Of a stretch of DNA of 64,000 nucleotides, positions 33,779-47,734 are shown in pieces. How positions within the stretch are numbered: the first letter of the stretch is position 1; each line of letters opens with the position of its first letter. The DNA is from CAWGET01 sp963821715 (GTDB lineage: Bacteria; Bacteroidota; Ignavibacteria; Ignavibacteriales; Melioribacteraceae), in assembly GCA_963821715.1 (NCBI GenBank), contig CAWGET010000006.1, positions 620,001 to 684,000 on the forward strand, given 5' to 3'. The notes under the pieces are model-generated. The model searched no databases. It saw only the letters and a program-made list of their open reading frames with translations, and was not told the origin of the DNA. The position numbers and the translations under genes are program-made.

Positions 33779-34990
33779 CTAATTTAATTTTTTTATTTCT
33801 GATAATATCATATTAGCCGCTTGAAATTTGGACATCCGAGGATATTCTTTTTCATAGTTGTCTTTTCTCAGTATCGTAATTTTATTCGTATCCTCTTCAA
33901 ATGCTTTTTCCTTTTCCGATGAAGAATTAGCTGCAATCATATCGAGATCTTTTTTTATTAATTTTTTCTTCGCATTTACAATCAGATTTTCGGTCTCAAG
34001 CGCAAACCCTACTATCGTTTTTCCTTTGCGTCTAATTGATGAAAGAATATCGTCGGTTTCCTTAAGTTCAATTGAGCTCTGTTTGCTTTCTTTTTTGATT
34101 TTAGAATTTTTAATCTCCGCAGGTTTGTAATCAGCAACCGCAGCGGCCATAATTAATATTTTATTTTCTTCAATTTTTTCGTCGACGGATTTTTTCATCT
34201 CCGAAGCGCTTCTTACTTTTATTAATTTTATTTCGGGATAAATTTTTTCCGATGACGGTCCGGAAATCAAAGTAACATTTGCGCCCCGCAAATAAGCAGC
34301 TTTTGCTATCGCGTATCCCATCTTACCCGAAGATCGGTTGCCGATAAATCTTACCGGATCAATATCTTCGTAAGTCGGTCCCGCCGTTACAAGAATATTT
34401 TCTCCCGAAAGATCCTTCGAGTAACCGGAAATTATCTGTTCAACTGAATCAATAATTTTCTGCACGTCCGCCATTCTTCCTGCGCCCGATAATCCGCTTG
34501 CTAAAAATCCTTCTTCCGCTTCAATAATAAAAGTTCCGCCGCTTTCAAGCCTTTTAATATTTTCTCTGTTAATTTTATTGTTGTACATATCCATATCGGC
34601 AGCCGGAGCAACAACCAGCGGAGAACGTAATGCTGAAACCACAGTCGTTAAAGCATTATCTGCAAAGCCGGCGGAAATTTTCGCAATCGTATTTATGGTA
34701 GCCGGCGCAATAAGCATTAAATCTGCCCAAAGGGCATAATCAATATGCCATGTTGAATAATCTGTTCCGCCACTCTGATCGGAAGGAAACATATTAACAA
34801 TTACATTGTTTTTTGAAAGCGTAGAAAGGGTAAGCGGTGTAATAAATTGAAGAGCGGAAGGAGTCATCAAGACTCGAACTTCCGCTCCTCTGGAAACTAA
34901 TTCTCTAATTATTAATGCAGATTTATAAGCGGCAATTCCTCCTGTTACGCCTAAAATAATTTTTTTATCCTTTAAAGGATCAACGCTCAT
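33779..34990 (-). CDS. coaBC: Bifunctional phosphopantothenoylcysteine decarboxylase / phosphopantothenate-cysteine ligase
   Basis: A 403-residue bifunctional enzyme for two steps of coenzyme A synthesis. The N-terminal FMN-binding CoaC half (about 1-180) shows GVTGGIAAYK, the catalytic His in STWHIDYALWAD and the APATINTIAK segment. The C-terminal CoaB half has TAGPTYEDIDPVRFIGNRSS, GKMGYAIA and AAAVADYKP. It overlaps rpoZ by 4 bases at its start; the rpoZ-coaBC order is conserved in many bacteria. Confidence 0.96.
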   Translation of the reverse strand: MSVDPLKDKKIILGVTGGIAAYKSALIIRELVSRGAEVRVLMTPSALQFITPLTLSTLSKNNVIVNMFPSDQSGGTDYSTWHIDYALWADLMLIAPATINTIAKISAGFADNALTTVVSALRSPLVVAPAADMDMYNNKINRENIKRLESGGTFIIEAEEGFLASGLSGAGRMADVQKIIDSVEQIISGYSKDLSGENILVTAGPTYEDIDPVRFIGNRSSGKMGYAIAKAAYLRGANVTLISGPSSEKIYPEIKLIKVRSASEMKKSVDEKIEENKILIMAAAVADYKPAEIKNSKIKKESKQSSIELKETDDILSSIRRKGKTIVGFALETENLIVNAKKKLIKKDLDMIAANSSSEKEKAFEEDTNKITILRKDNYEKEYPRMSKFQAANMILSEIKKLN

Positions 34991-35286
34991 TCTTCGTTAG
35001 TTTCTTTATAATGATATTGCAACTCACCGCTTAGCAATTCATCCAATGCCTTTAAATGCGGTTTTTCTCTTTTTTCAAATTCCAAAGCAATCCTCAACTG
35101 ATCGGGATTTTCTTTTTCTTCAAAATCGTCTTCAACCTGCGGCATCATCGTTTCAATATGCGCTTTAAATTCTTCCTTAACCTGGTCGTTAATTATCCGC
35201 GCTCTTTTTGCAGAAGCAATAACAGCCTCGTAAACATTGGCGCTTCTTTTGTTAATCGCTCTTATGTCAATTGGTCTTACACCCAT
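34987..35286 (-). CDS. rpoZ: RNA polymerase omega subunit (RpoZ)
   Basis: A 99-residue small subunit that promotes assembly of RNA polymerase. The conserved core RPIDIRAINKRSANVYEAV and KRARIINDQVKEE matches omega/K6 proteins of Bacteroidota. Its position between gmk and coaBC supports the call. The stop overlaps the coaBC start (ATGA-type overlap). Confidence 0.88.
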   Translation of the reverse strand: MGVRPIDIRAINKRSANVYEAVIASAKRARIINDQVKEEFKAHIETMMPQVEDDFEEKENPDQLRIALEFEKREKPHLKALDELLSGELQYHYKETNEE

Positions 35287-35297
35287 TTAATTATCCT

Positions 35298-35864
35298 CTA
35301 TATATTATTTTCAATTATTTTTATCACTTCCTCAACTGCGTTTTCAATATCGCGGTTTACAACAATATAATCAAAATGATCTTTATATGTCAGTTCCATT
35401 TCAGCGCGTTCAATTCGCTTTTTAAAATCTTCGTCGGATTCAGTCATTCTACTTTTAAGGCGCTTTTTTAGTTCCTCAATTCCGGGCGGCATTATAAAAA
35501 TTAATATCGCTTCGGGATACTCTTCCTTTATCGACACAGCACCTTTAACATCCAATTCCAAAACAACTGATCGTCCGACGTTTAAACTTTCGTTAATATA
35601 ACTTCGGGGAGTTCCGTAGTAATATCCGTAAAATTTTTCCCATTCAATAAAGTCGCCGGATCCTATTTTATCTTTAAATTCTTTTTCTGTTATGAAGAAA
35701 TACTCGGCTCCGTTTGTTTCGGTTTCTCTCTTCTTTCGCGTAGTAGCTGAAATCGAAAAAACTAAATCCGGATAAAGATTCAATATTTTTTTTACAATCG
35801 TCGTTTTACCTGAACCACTCGGAGCTGAAAAAACGAATAACTTTCCTGTTCTATTTACCGGCAT
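35298..35864 (-). CDS. gmk: Guanylate kinase
   Basis: A 188-residue nucleoside monophosphate kinase converting GMP to GDP. The P-loop SAPSGSGKTTIVK is at about residues 13-25. The GMP-binding region has SATTRKKRETE and GAEYFF, followed by GDFIEWEKFYGYYYGTP and the VVLELDVKGA strand. The gene sits directly against yicC (no gap) and 11 bases before rpoZ, the usual yicC-gmk-rpoZ arrangement. Confidence 0.97.
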   Translation of the reverse strand: MPVNRTGKLFVFSAPSGSGKTTIVKKILNLYPDLVFSISATTRKKRETETNGAEYFFITEKEFKDKIGSGDFIEWEKFYGYYYGTPRSYINESLNVGRSVVLELDVKGAVSIKEEYPEAILIFIMPPGIEELKKRLKSRMTESDEDFKKRIERAEMELTYKDHFDYIVVNRDIENAVEEVIKIIENNI

Positions 35865-36740
35865 CTATTCTATATTTTGTAATTGTTCTCTTATTTTTTC
35901 CAATTCCTCTTTAACCGAAATTCCAATCTGAGATATCTCGGTAGAAATTGTTTTACTGTTTATCGTATTTATTTCTCTGTTCATCTCCTGCGAAATAAAA
36001 TTCAGCTTTCTTCCTACCTCACCCGAATTTTTCAGACTTTCCAGAAACATTTTATTGTGGCTCCTGAGTCTGACGCATTCTTCTGTCACATCATATTTTT
36101 CCGCCAGAAGCGCTAATTCTGTATTCATCCTATCCGGGTTATCAATAAAATCATCATAAAGCTGCGAAGCTCTGTTTTTAATTTTTGAAAAATGTTCCTC
36201 AATAGAGGTTTTATTCAAACCTTCTATTTTATCCACGGATCCATTAATACTTTTTACACGCGCTTCAAGATCAGCAGCTAATTCCTTCCCTTCGTTTCGT
36301 CTCATTTCGTTCAAATTGTCTAACGCTTCTTTTATGGCTTCAGCCGCCAGTTTAAATTCACTTTCAGGATCTATCGCTGAATCCGTCATAAAAAGATCTT
36401 TAAGCTGTAGTAAATTCTCAATTGAAATCGGTTCCTTTACCTCGCCTCTTTCTTTTATTTTACTAAGAAGTTGTACTGCGTTTTCCAATCCGCTTTCATC
36501 GAGAAACCCAAATCTGTTATCAATACCATCTTTCTTTATCAGAACAAAGACAGTAACTTTTCCTCTTTCAATTTTGCTTTTTATAATATCGCGAATATCA
36601 AATTCTTTCTGATAAAGGTTTTTAGGAAGTTTTAAAGAAACATCCAGAAATCTGCTATTCAAGCTCTTTACTTCCGCTTCTGCTCTTACATTTTCTAAAG
36701 CGGCGCTTCCTTTTCCAAACCCGGTCATACTCGCTATCAT
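35865..36740 (-). CDS. yicC: YicC-family endoribonuclease-like protein
   Basis: A 291-residue YicC protein with the N-terminal domain start MTGFGKGSAALENV and the conserved SLNSRFLDVSLKLP. The C-terminal DUF1732 segment contains GRKLNFISQEMNREINTINSK. E. coli YicC acts as an endoribonuclease affecting small RNA turnover. The protein is helical in the middle (about 120-230). It lies immediately upstream of gmk; a 65-base gap separates it from the BamA-like gene. Confidence 0.94.
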   Translation of the reverse strand: MIASMTGFGKGSAALENVRAEAEVKSLNSRFLDVSLKLPKNLYQKEFDIRDIIKSKIERGKVTVFVLIKKDGIDNRFGFLDESGLENAVQLLSKIKERGEVKEPISIENLLQLKDLFMTDSAIDPESEFKLAAEAIKEALDNLNEMRRNEGKELAADLEARVKSINGSVDKIEGLNKTSIEEHFSKIKNRASQLYDDFIDNPDRMNTELALLAEKYDVTEECVRLRSHNKMFLESLKNSGEVGRKLNFISQEMNREINTINSKTISTEISQIGISVKEELEKIREQLQNIE

Positions 36741-36805
36741 ACTTACAAACTCCCCGAAAAGTTAAACTTATAATTTACAAAAATTTTATTTTTTAAGAAA
36801 GAAGA

Positions 36806-38935
36806 TTAGAACGCTTCACCGATGCCGAGGTTTAATTTGAAAACGTTTTGATTTTCAAAAATAGTTTTTTGATTGTCGGGATCGTAAATTTTAAATCCGA
36901 AATCTATTCTAATCGGGGCGAAATCAGAATAATAACGTAACCCGAAACCTGCAGCAATGGCAACTGTTTTAAATTGAAATTCTTCTAAACTGTTCCAGGT
37001 ATTTCCGTAATCTACAAAAAGCGCTCCTCCAATATTTCCGATGATTCTATTTCTGGTTTCAATTGATCCTTCGAGAATAAAAAATCCGCCGGGAGAAACG
37101 CCACGGAGAAGATCCTGATTAGAAACACCTTCAAGATTTATATTCTTAGCCTGTGGAACCAGCTCTCTGGCGCCCCATCCTCTTACAGAGTTACTACCGC
37201 CGGAATAAAACCGTTGATTGGACGGTATGCTGAATTTATTTCCACTGTAAGCGTGAATATAACCGGTCTGAAATTTTAATCCCAAGGCCGAAGTTTTTTC
37301 CGCATAAATGGGAAGATAAGCTGTTGAATTTAAAAATACTTTATAGTAGATCGGCGAGTTGAAATTGTAAGAGCCAATTTCGCTAATCAAAAATGGAATA
37401 GTATTTCCGTCTTCCAAAAGCAAAGCGATATTATAGCCCTGTGTAGGAAATAAAAAATCGTTAGTTTTATTTATCAAAAAGTCGAAACCAATGTTTGCGT
37501 TAGTAGTTCTTATTGAATTGTCTCCTCCTAATTCATCCAGCGTTTGCTCTGTCTGGGCTCTTACTTCTTCATCAGTAAGATTTTGCTGTGTATCTTTATA
37601 ATAGCTGATCAATTGGTCTCTGATATAATTTTCCTGGTAAAGATATCTCGAGTTTTCCCAATTGAGATAAGTTGTAAGCGACGTTAGAAAAACAGATGGC
37701 GGCAGTTCAAAGTTAAAACTTAGCCGCGCTCCGTAAATTGTAGCGTTATACTCTTCCTTCCGCTTCTGAAGAGTAATAAAAGGCTCAAGCTGTGTATTAA
37801 TAGGTTTATTGAACAAAAATGGCTGTTCAATAGTAAGCCTTGCATCGGCATAACCATAAACAGTCGTATCCTGCAGCGAAACGTTTCTTAGCAGATTTGA
37901 TATATCCTGCGAAGCGATCGATGAAGAAATACTAATTTTTCGGGCGTCACCAAGAAAATTTTTCCTTGTGTAGCTTACTCCCAGACCGGTATTCAGTGCT
38001 CCGTCCTGATCGTTTAATATCAACTCGGGAACAACCTCGTTCAGCAATCCTACATCAGCGGAAATATTGAGAGGAACTCTGTCGTTACTCGTGTCGGGTA
38101 TAACTCCCGAAACTAACGCCGAGGAAAATAAATTGGTTCTGTATAATCTTATTTCAGCCCTTTGAATATCATAGTAATTGTAAACGGCGCCCGGTTCAAT
38201 ATTTACAATCTCTTTAATTAATTTATCGCTTACTAAATTTTTCCCCTTGCCCATTTTATCGACGCGTATTTCATCTATTCTATACCGGTCACCGGGTTCC
38301 AGGGTTAGTTCTACTTTTACTTCATTTTTCATCGTATCCACAAGAACGTATACGTTGGGAGTTTGTTTATCGGCAAACATATATCCGTTGTTGCGTAAAT
38401 AATTTATTATTTGTTCTCTTTTTTGGATGACAAATTGAGCCGAGTATACCCTGTTTGTATCAACTTTTGTCATTTCATTTATATTCTTTTGATATTCCGG
38501 TAATACTCCCGCAACTCCCTGAAGTCTCAAATTTCGAAATGTGGAGGCTTCCCCTTCATCAATATTAAATGTAAGTTTTGCTTCGTTGTCATTTTTGTTC
38601 AGCTCATATTCTGCATTAACTTTAGCTTCAAAATATCCGTTCTCGGAATAAAAGCTTTTTAAATTTTCTATCGCAGTAGGGATTAACAACGAATCAAAAT
38701 AGGCGGGGCCTTCACCGTAACTGGTGAATGAATTGATAAACTGGAGAAACCAATTAGGTGTTTCTGTAAAAGGAATTATGGTTTCAAGCTCGGAAGATGA
38801 TATGTTATCATTTCCTTTAAAGTCAATAGATTCAAGTTCATATCGGTTATTTGTCTGCGCAAAAAGAGCTACGGCAGAAAATATTAAAGTGAAGAAAAAT
38901 AATATTTTAATTGAAAAAAGAGATTTTATATTCAT
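36806..38935 (-). CDS. BamA/TamA-family outer membrane assembly protein
   Basis: A 709-residue Omp85-superfamily protein with a signal peptide (about 1-26). POTRA domains occupy about 30-330 (the segment RYELESIDFKGNDNISSSEL starts the first). The C-terminal 16-stranded barrel contains SNSVRGWGARELVPQ, the conserved lid-loop motif in VRGW form, and ends in an aromatic residue (GIGEAF). It inserts or exports proteins at the outer membrane. With a reduced POTRA number compared with the usual five-POTRA BamA, it may be a TamA-like paralogue. It overlaps the L,D-transpeptidase-like gene by 4 bases. Confidence 0.9.
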   Translation of the reverse strand: MNIKSLFSIKILFFFTLIFSAVALFAQTNNRYELESIDFKGNDNISSSELETIIPFTETPNWFLQFINSFTSYGEGPAYFDSLLIPTAIENLKSFYSENGYFEAKVNAEYELNKNDNEAKLTFNIDEGEASTFRNLRLQGVAGVLPEYQKNINEMTKVDTNRVYSAQFVIQKREQIINYLRNNGYMFADKQTPNVYVLVDTMKNEVKVELTLEPGDRYRIDEIRVDKMGKGKNLVSDKLIKEIVNIEPGAVYNYYDIQRAEIRLYRTNLFSSALVSGVIPDTSNDRVPLNISADVGLLNEVVPELILNDQDGALNTGLGVSYTRKNFLGDARKISISSSIASQDISNLLRNVSLQDTTVYGYADARLTIEQPFLFNKPINTQLEPFITLQKRKEEYNATIYGARLSFNFELPPSVFLTSLTTYLNWENSRYLYQENYIRDQLISYYKDTQQNLTDEEVRAQTEQTLDELGGDNSIRTTNANIGFDFLINKTNDFLFPTQGYNIALLLEDGNTIPFLISEIGSYNFNSPIYYKVFLNSTAYLPIYAEKTSALGLKFQTGYIHAYSGNKFSIPSNQRFYSGGSNSVRGWGARELVPQAKNINLEGVSNQDLLRGVSPGGFFILEGSIETRNRIIGNIGGALFVDYGNTWNSLEEFQFKTVAIAAGFGLRYYSDFAPIRIDFGFKIYDPDNQKTIFENQNVFKLNLGIGEAF

Positions 38936-39561
38936 TGTGTAATTATCACCAGGGTTCCTTTATCCACTACTGAAGAAATTTCATCGACTTCCTTGTTGCT
39001 TACTGCCGCTGAACCGTTCGTCCAGTTAAAGACAAACGGAAGATTACTAAAAATATAATCGTATTCACCCATACCGTGTATACCTATTTCATTCCCAAGC
39101 CGCGTATCCGATGGCGGACATTCACCATTTTCATACGCCTCTCTAATCAGTTGATATTCCTGTTTCGTTATATTGCCGTTCTTAATAGCTTCCCCCGCGT
39201 CCTTAAGATTTGGGAAATTCAACCTTATCAATTTATGATAGTTATAATCATCTACAATTTCACAAACTCTGTAGTAACCCGAAGGTGTCACCAAATCATT
39301 CCGGGAAGTTTTTATCATCCCGCTGTTCTGCCCAAAAACCGATTTGTACTCCTTAATTAAAAGAGAATCAGAATATAATTCAATTTTATAATTTTTTCTA
39401 TCTATTATAAGATGCACATTTTGAAGAGTATCTATTCCTGTTTGCGACATAGCTTCTTCTAAACTTATTTTGTTGCTGTTTAAAACTACACCATAAGCCA
39501 CCATGAAAAAAAAGAAAAGTAAAATGCTCGCGCCAAAATATGTTATGTTCCTAATCATCAA
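38932..39561 (-). CDS. L,D-transpeptidase (YkuD)-like protein with Ser at the catalytic Cys position
   Basis: A 209-residue protein with an N-terminal membrane anchor (about 7-27) and a YkuD-type domain. It has a beta-rich start (VHLIIDRKNYKIELYSDSLL), TPSGYYRVCEI, and the His motif GIHGMGEYD. The active-site strand normally reads W-T-x-G-C-x-x-V-x-N; here it is NWTNGSAAVSN, with codon TCA (Ser) where the nucleophilic Cys should be. The protein may therefore be a pseudo-enzyme (structural or binding role) or use Ser. Its stop overlaps the BamA-like start by 4 bases, suggesting an envelope-assembly role. Confidence 0.8.
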   Translation of the reverse strand: MMIRNITYFGASILLFFFFMVAYGVVLNSNKISLEEAMSQTGIDTLQNVHLIIDRKNYKIELYSDSLLIKEYKSVFGQNSGMIKTSRNDLVTPSGYYRVCEIVDDYNYHKLIRLNFPNLKDAGEAIKNGNITKQEYQLIREAYENGECPPSDTRLGNEIGIHGMGEYDYIFSNLPFVFNWTNGSAAVSNKEVDEISSVVDKGTLVIITQ

Positions 39562-39620
39562 GTTTCAATTTTAACATACATGAAATTAAAAAATAAATAG
39601 GAAACTATCTTGGGCAAATA

Positions 39621-39656
39621 AAGAAAAAGAGACCGTTCTTATAAAAAACGGCCTCT
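39621..39656 (-). terminator. Terminator of the malic enzyme gene
   Basis: On the minus strand, AGAGGCCGTT / AACGGTCTCT (10 base pairs with one G-T) is followed by TTTTTCTTT. It begins 9 bases after the maeB stop and lies before the L,D-transpeptidase-like gene. Confidence 0.8.
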
Positions 39657-39664
39657 TAATAAGA

Positions 39665-41917
39665 TTAGTTTTTGTGTTTTGCTTCAACTACGGCAATTGC
39701 GGTCATATTAATTATATCGTCTACAGTTGCACCCCGCTGAAGAACGTGGATCGGTTTTGCCATTCCCATCAAAACCGGACCAATGACTGTTGCATCGGTT
39801 AGGCGAGCCATTAATTTATAAGCGATGTTTCCCGAATTGAGATCCGGGAAAATTAACACATTGGCTCCTCCTTTTAATGCGCTGAACGGAAATTCTTCTT
39901 CAATTATATTCGGAACAACAGCTGTATCTGCCTGCATCTCTCCGTCAACAATAAGGTCCGGCCGCAGTTCCTTCACAATTTCCACTGCCTTTTTTACTTT
40001 AATCGACTGTGGATATTTTGCACTTCCAAAATTACTAAATGAAAGAAGGGCGAGTTTTGGTTCAATTTCAAATTCCTTTACAGTATCGGCCGCGGAAATC
40101 GCGATCTTTGCGAGTTGTTCGGAATTCGGATCTACATTAACGGTTGTATCTGCGAAAAAATAAACTTTACTTTTTACGATGACTATGTATAATCCGGAAA
40201 CTACATCAACACCTTGTTTAACTCCTACACACTGCAAGGCGGGACGTATAGTAGCCGGATAATGAGAAGTTAATCCGCCTATCAAAGCGTCCGCTGCTCC
40301 CATTTCTACCATCATAGCGCCGTAATAATTCGGCTGCTTCATCAACTGATGAGCCGAACTGTTTGTAACTCCTTTGCGCGATCTTTTTTTGTAAAACGCC
40401 TCGGCGTATTCGGCGCATTTATCGCAATCTTTCGGATCGATTATTTCAAAATGCGATGGATCATACTCAAGCTCTTTTATCATGCTGCTTATTTTTTCTT
40501 TGTTTCCTAATAAAATAGGATTGCCTATATTATCCAGATAAACCAAATTTGCGGCTCTTATTATTTTCTCTTTTTCGCCTTCTGGATAAACAATTTTTTT
40601 CGGGCTCTTACGCGCCTTCTGAATCATAATTCTTATTATTTCTTTGCTGAATCCCAAACGCTCTTTAAGTTCTTCCTCGTAATGATTCCAATCCTCTATT
40701 GTAAGTCGAGCTACTCCGCCGTCTATTGCAGCTTTTGCAACCGCCGGAGCTACTTTCCATAATACTCTGGGATCAAACGGTTTCGGAATAATGTAATCGG
40801 GACCGAAGGCAAATTCTTCTCCTCCGTATGCACTTACTACAACTTCCGGGACTTTCTCTTTGGCTAGAGCGGCTAACGCTTTTACGGCGGCCATTTTCAT
40901 GTCTTCAGTAATCCCCGTCGCGCGGACGTCCAAAGCTCCTCTAAAAATAAAAGGAAATCCTAAAACATTATTTACTTGATTTGGATAATCGCTTCTACCT
41001 GTAGCCATAATTAAATCATCACGTACCGCTTTGGCGTCTTCGTAAGTTATTTCCGGATCAGGATTTGCCATAGCAAAAACTATTGGATTAGCCCCCATAC
41101 TTTTTACCATATCCTGGCTTACGGTATTTGCCGCCGATAATCCAACAAAAACATCGGCTCCTTTCATCGCGTCTTCAAGGGAATCATATTTCTTTTCAGT
41201 AGCAAATTCTCTTTTATATTTGTTTAGATCGGTTCTATCCGCCGTTATATGTCCTTTGGTATCGAACATAAAAATATTTTCTTTTTTAGCTCCGGCACTT
41301 ACATAAAGTTTAGCGCAGGCAATACCGGCTGCTCCGGCGCCTACGACGATGATCTTAAGGTCTTCCAATTTCTTTTTGGCAATTTCAGCGGCGTTTAAAA
41401 GAGCCGCGCAGGAAATTATCGCTGTCCCATGCTGGTCGTCATGAAATATTGGAATATTAGTTGTCTTTTTTAATTCTTCTTCCACTTCAAAACATTCCGG
41501 AGCCTTAATATCTTCCAGATTAATTCCTCCGAATGTTGGCTCAATCAGCTGAACTGCTTTAATAACCTCTTTCGGATCCTGTGTATTAACTTCGATATCA
41601 AAAACATCGATGTCGGCAAATCGTTTGAATAAAACACCTTTTCCCTCCATCACAGGTTTTCCTGCTAATGGACCAATATTTCCCAATCCTAACACCGCGG
41701 TTCCATTTGAAACGACGGCAACTAAATTTCCTTTTGAAGTATACTTATATACATCATCGGCATTTTTCTCAATTTCCCTGCAAGGCTCGGCAACTCCGGG
41801 CGTATAAGCAAGTGATAATTCTCTTGAAGTAAAACAAGGCTTAGTAGCAACTACTTCTATTTTACCAGGTTTCCCCTCAGAATGATACCTTAAAGCTTCT
41901 TCTTTTTTGATTTCCAT
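39665..41917 (-). CDS. maeB: NADP-dependent malic enzyme fused to a phosphotransacetylase-like domain
   Basis: A 750-residue two-domain enzyme. The N-terminal malic enzyme part (about 1-425) decarboxylates malate to pyruvate. It shows SLAYTPGVAEPCREI, FHDDQHGTA, a Rossmann GAGAAGIACAKLY and ATGRSDYPNQVNNV. The C-terminal part (about 430-750) resembles phosphate acetyltransferase and usually serves in acetyl-CoA regulation rather than catalysis (as in E. coli MaeB). It provides NADPH and a C4-to-C3 route next to the fumarase and methylmalonyl enzymes in this window. It is monocistronic with its own terminator. Confidence 0.96.
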   Translation of the reverse strand: MEIKKEEALRYHSEGKPGKIEVVATKPCFTSRELSLAYTPGVAEPCREIEKNADDVYKYTSKGNLVAVVSNGTAVLGLGNIGPLAGKPVMEGKGVLFKRFADIDVFDIEVNTQDPKEVIKAVQLIEPTFGGINLEDIKAPECFEVEEELKKTTNIPIFHDDQHGTAIISCAALLNAAEIAKKKLEDLKIIVVGAGAAGIACAKLYVSAGAKKENIFMFDTKGHITADRTDLNKYKREFATEKKYDSLEDAMKGADVFVGLSAANTVSQDMVKSMGANPIVFAMANPDPEITYEDAKAVRDDLIMATGRSDYPNQVNNVLGFPFIFRGALDVRATGITEDMKMAAVKALAALAKEKVPEVVVSAYGGEEFAFGPDYIIPKPFDPRVLWKVAPAVAKAAIDGGVARLTIEDWNHYEEELKERLGFSKEIIRIMIQKARKSPKKIVYPEGEKEKIIRAANLVYLDNIGNPILLGNKEKISSMIKELEYDPSHFEIIDPKDCDKCAEYAEAFYKKRSRKGVTNSSAHQLMKQPNYYGAMMVEMGAADALIGGLTSHYPATIRPALQCVGVKQGVDVVSGLYIVIVKSKVYFFADTTVNVDPNSEQLAKIAISAADTVKEFEIEPKLALLSFSNFGSAKYPQSIKVKKAVEIVKELRPDLIVDGEMQADTAVVPNIIEEEFPFSALKGGANVLIFPDLNSGNIAYKLMARLTDATVIGPVLMGMAKPIHVLQRGATVDDIINMTAIAVVEAKHKN

Positions 41918-42261
41918 TTTGCGTTTCCCTGTGTGGTACTGATGTTTTATAAGAAATTTAATCGGATATTAATGTCTTACAAGATAAAAATAATTTCTCA
42001 TATTTTAAAATATTATTTTAGAATAAAATCATACATTATTAATTGAATAATTTCATCAAAGATAATTCCTATCGCTGCTTTTAGAAATTATAGAATATGA
42101 CGCGCGATTTTCAATCAATGTTCTCCGTTTCACATCTCACCTTTTACGTTTTACAAAATCAATTTCCCGATTCTCCTTTACATACTTTCAAATTTTTCCG
42201 CCTCACATTTAACCTCTGGTTTTTCTCGCTTCTCGTCTCTAGTTTCTATCCTTTTTAAAAC
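41918..42261. repeat. Gene-free region with degenerate 7-base periodic repeats
   Basis: No gene is seen between the malic enzyme start and the rRNA terminator. At 42120-42154 five consecutive heptads occur (GTTCTCC, GTTTCAC, ATCTCAC, CTTTTAC, GTTTTAC). At 42219-42253 five more follow with a different phase (GTTTTTC, TCGCTTC, TCGTCTC, TAGTTTC, TATCCTT). Two further heptads of the first type (GCCTCAC, ATTTAAC) lie at 42200-42213. On the minus strand they read as purine-rich GTGAAAC-type units. The maeB promoter should be near 41920-42000 but is not clear. Confidence 0.5.
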
Positions 42262-42298
42262 AAAAAAACCCTGAAAATCATAAAGACAATCAGGGTTT
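42262..42298 (-). terminator. rRNA operon terminator
   Basis: AAACCCTGA / TCAGGGTTT (9 base pairs) with a 15-base loop is followed on the minus strand by seven T. It lies 15 bases after the 5S rRNA 3' end. Confidence 0.85.
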
Positions 42299-42313
42299 CT
42301 TAAAAATAATAAA

Positions 42314-42430
42314 CCTGGCAGCTACCTACTCTCCCACACACCTGCGCATGCAGTACCATCGGCGTTTAGGCTCTTAACTTCTCTGTTCGAAATGGGAAGA
42401 GGTGTTTCAACCTAGCTATAACCACCAGGA
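42314..42430 (-). rRNA. rrf: 5S ribosomal RNA
   Basis: About 117 nucleotides reading CCTGGTGGTTATAGC at the 5' side with the conserved CCCATTTCGAACAGAGAAG loop and closing GGTAGCTGCCAGG. The terminal helix (CCTGG/CCAGG) is intact. It is the last gene of the rRNA operon. Ends are approximate to a few bases. Confidence 0.95.
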
Positions 42431-42508
42431 AACTTAAACTACAAAAAATTTGCAGATTGGAAGACGATCCATCCATAGATAGAACTTAAGACTTTTAATA
42501 AAATAATT

Positions 42509-45522
<3,014 letters not shown>

Positions 45523-45642
45523 AAAAAATTTATTAAAAGACTATTTTATTGTTTTTATTACTATGGCTAGATCTAGTAACAATTACTATTAATTATTACT
45601 CTTCCAATCTGTCAAAGAACTTATTTCCGTTAAACGGAATTG

Positions 45643-45715
45643 TGGAGCTAATCGGGATCGAACCGATAACCTCCGCCTTGCAAGGGCGGCGCTCTCCCAA
45701 TTGAGCTATAGCCCC
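45643..45715 (-). tRNA. tRNA-Ala (anticodon TGC)
   Basis: A 73-nucleotide cloverleaf in the 16S-23S spacer. The acceptor stem GGGGCTA pairs with TAGCTCC. The anticodon loop reads CTTGCAA (TGC), and the T arm TTCGATC is intact. The discriminator is A and no CCA is encoded. Confidence 0.96.
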
Positions 45716-45752
45716 AAAAGAGATTTAATTTGATTAGATGCCACACCTGTAG

Positions 45753-45826
<74 letters not shown>

Positions 45827-45969
45827 ATTCAAATCTCAATTGAGCTTATTGCATCAAAAAATAAAATGAACAAACATTAAAAAGACCTAGGCTGAACCTA
45901 AGTCAAATAAAATATATAAGAAAGAGTGAGCAACAAAGAAAACGATGACAGAAAACTAACGATTACTCT

Positions 45970-47518
<1,549 letters not shown>

Positions 47519-47616
47519 AAATATAAAATCGACGTAATCTTCTTTGTTAGTTTTCCTAAAGTTTTACTTTAGTCACTCACTCTGTCAATGAACTTTCTTC
47601 ATAAATCAAGACTTCT

Positions 47617-47645
47617 AAGATAAACTATTTTGATTTATTTGTCAA
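47617..47645 (-). promoter_or_regulatory. rRNA promoter P2
   Basis: On the minus strand, TTGACA (47640-47645), a 17-base spacer and TATCTT (47617-47622) form a sigma70-type promoter about 100 bases before the 16S 5' end. An A-rich tract lies just upstream of the -35, resembling an UP element. Confidence 0.75.
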
Positions 47646-47705
47646 GTGCTTATCAAAATTTTTTTTGCGTCTTGATTTTCAATACTTAATATGAACGAGA
47701 TGCCA

Positions 47706-47734
47706 AATATAGTGACAGAACTTTTGTTAGTCAA
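47706..47734 (-). promoter_or_regulatory. rRNA promoter P1
   Basis: On the minus strand, TTGACT (47729-47734), a 17-base spacer and TATATT (47706-47711) lie 89 bases upstream of P2. Long A/T tracts precede the -35 box, consistent with an UP element. Tandem promoters are typical of rRNA operons. Confidence 0.72.

Noticed and set aside
47583..47588. A third TTGACA near the 16S start as an additional rRNA promoter
   Set aside because: No acceptable -10 box at 16-18 bases spacing.
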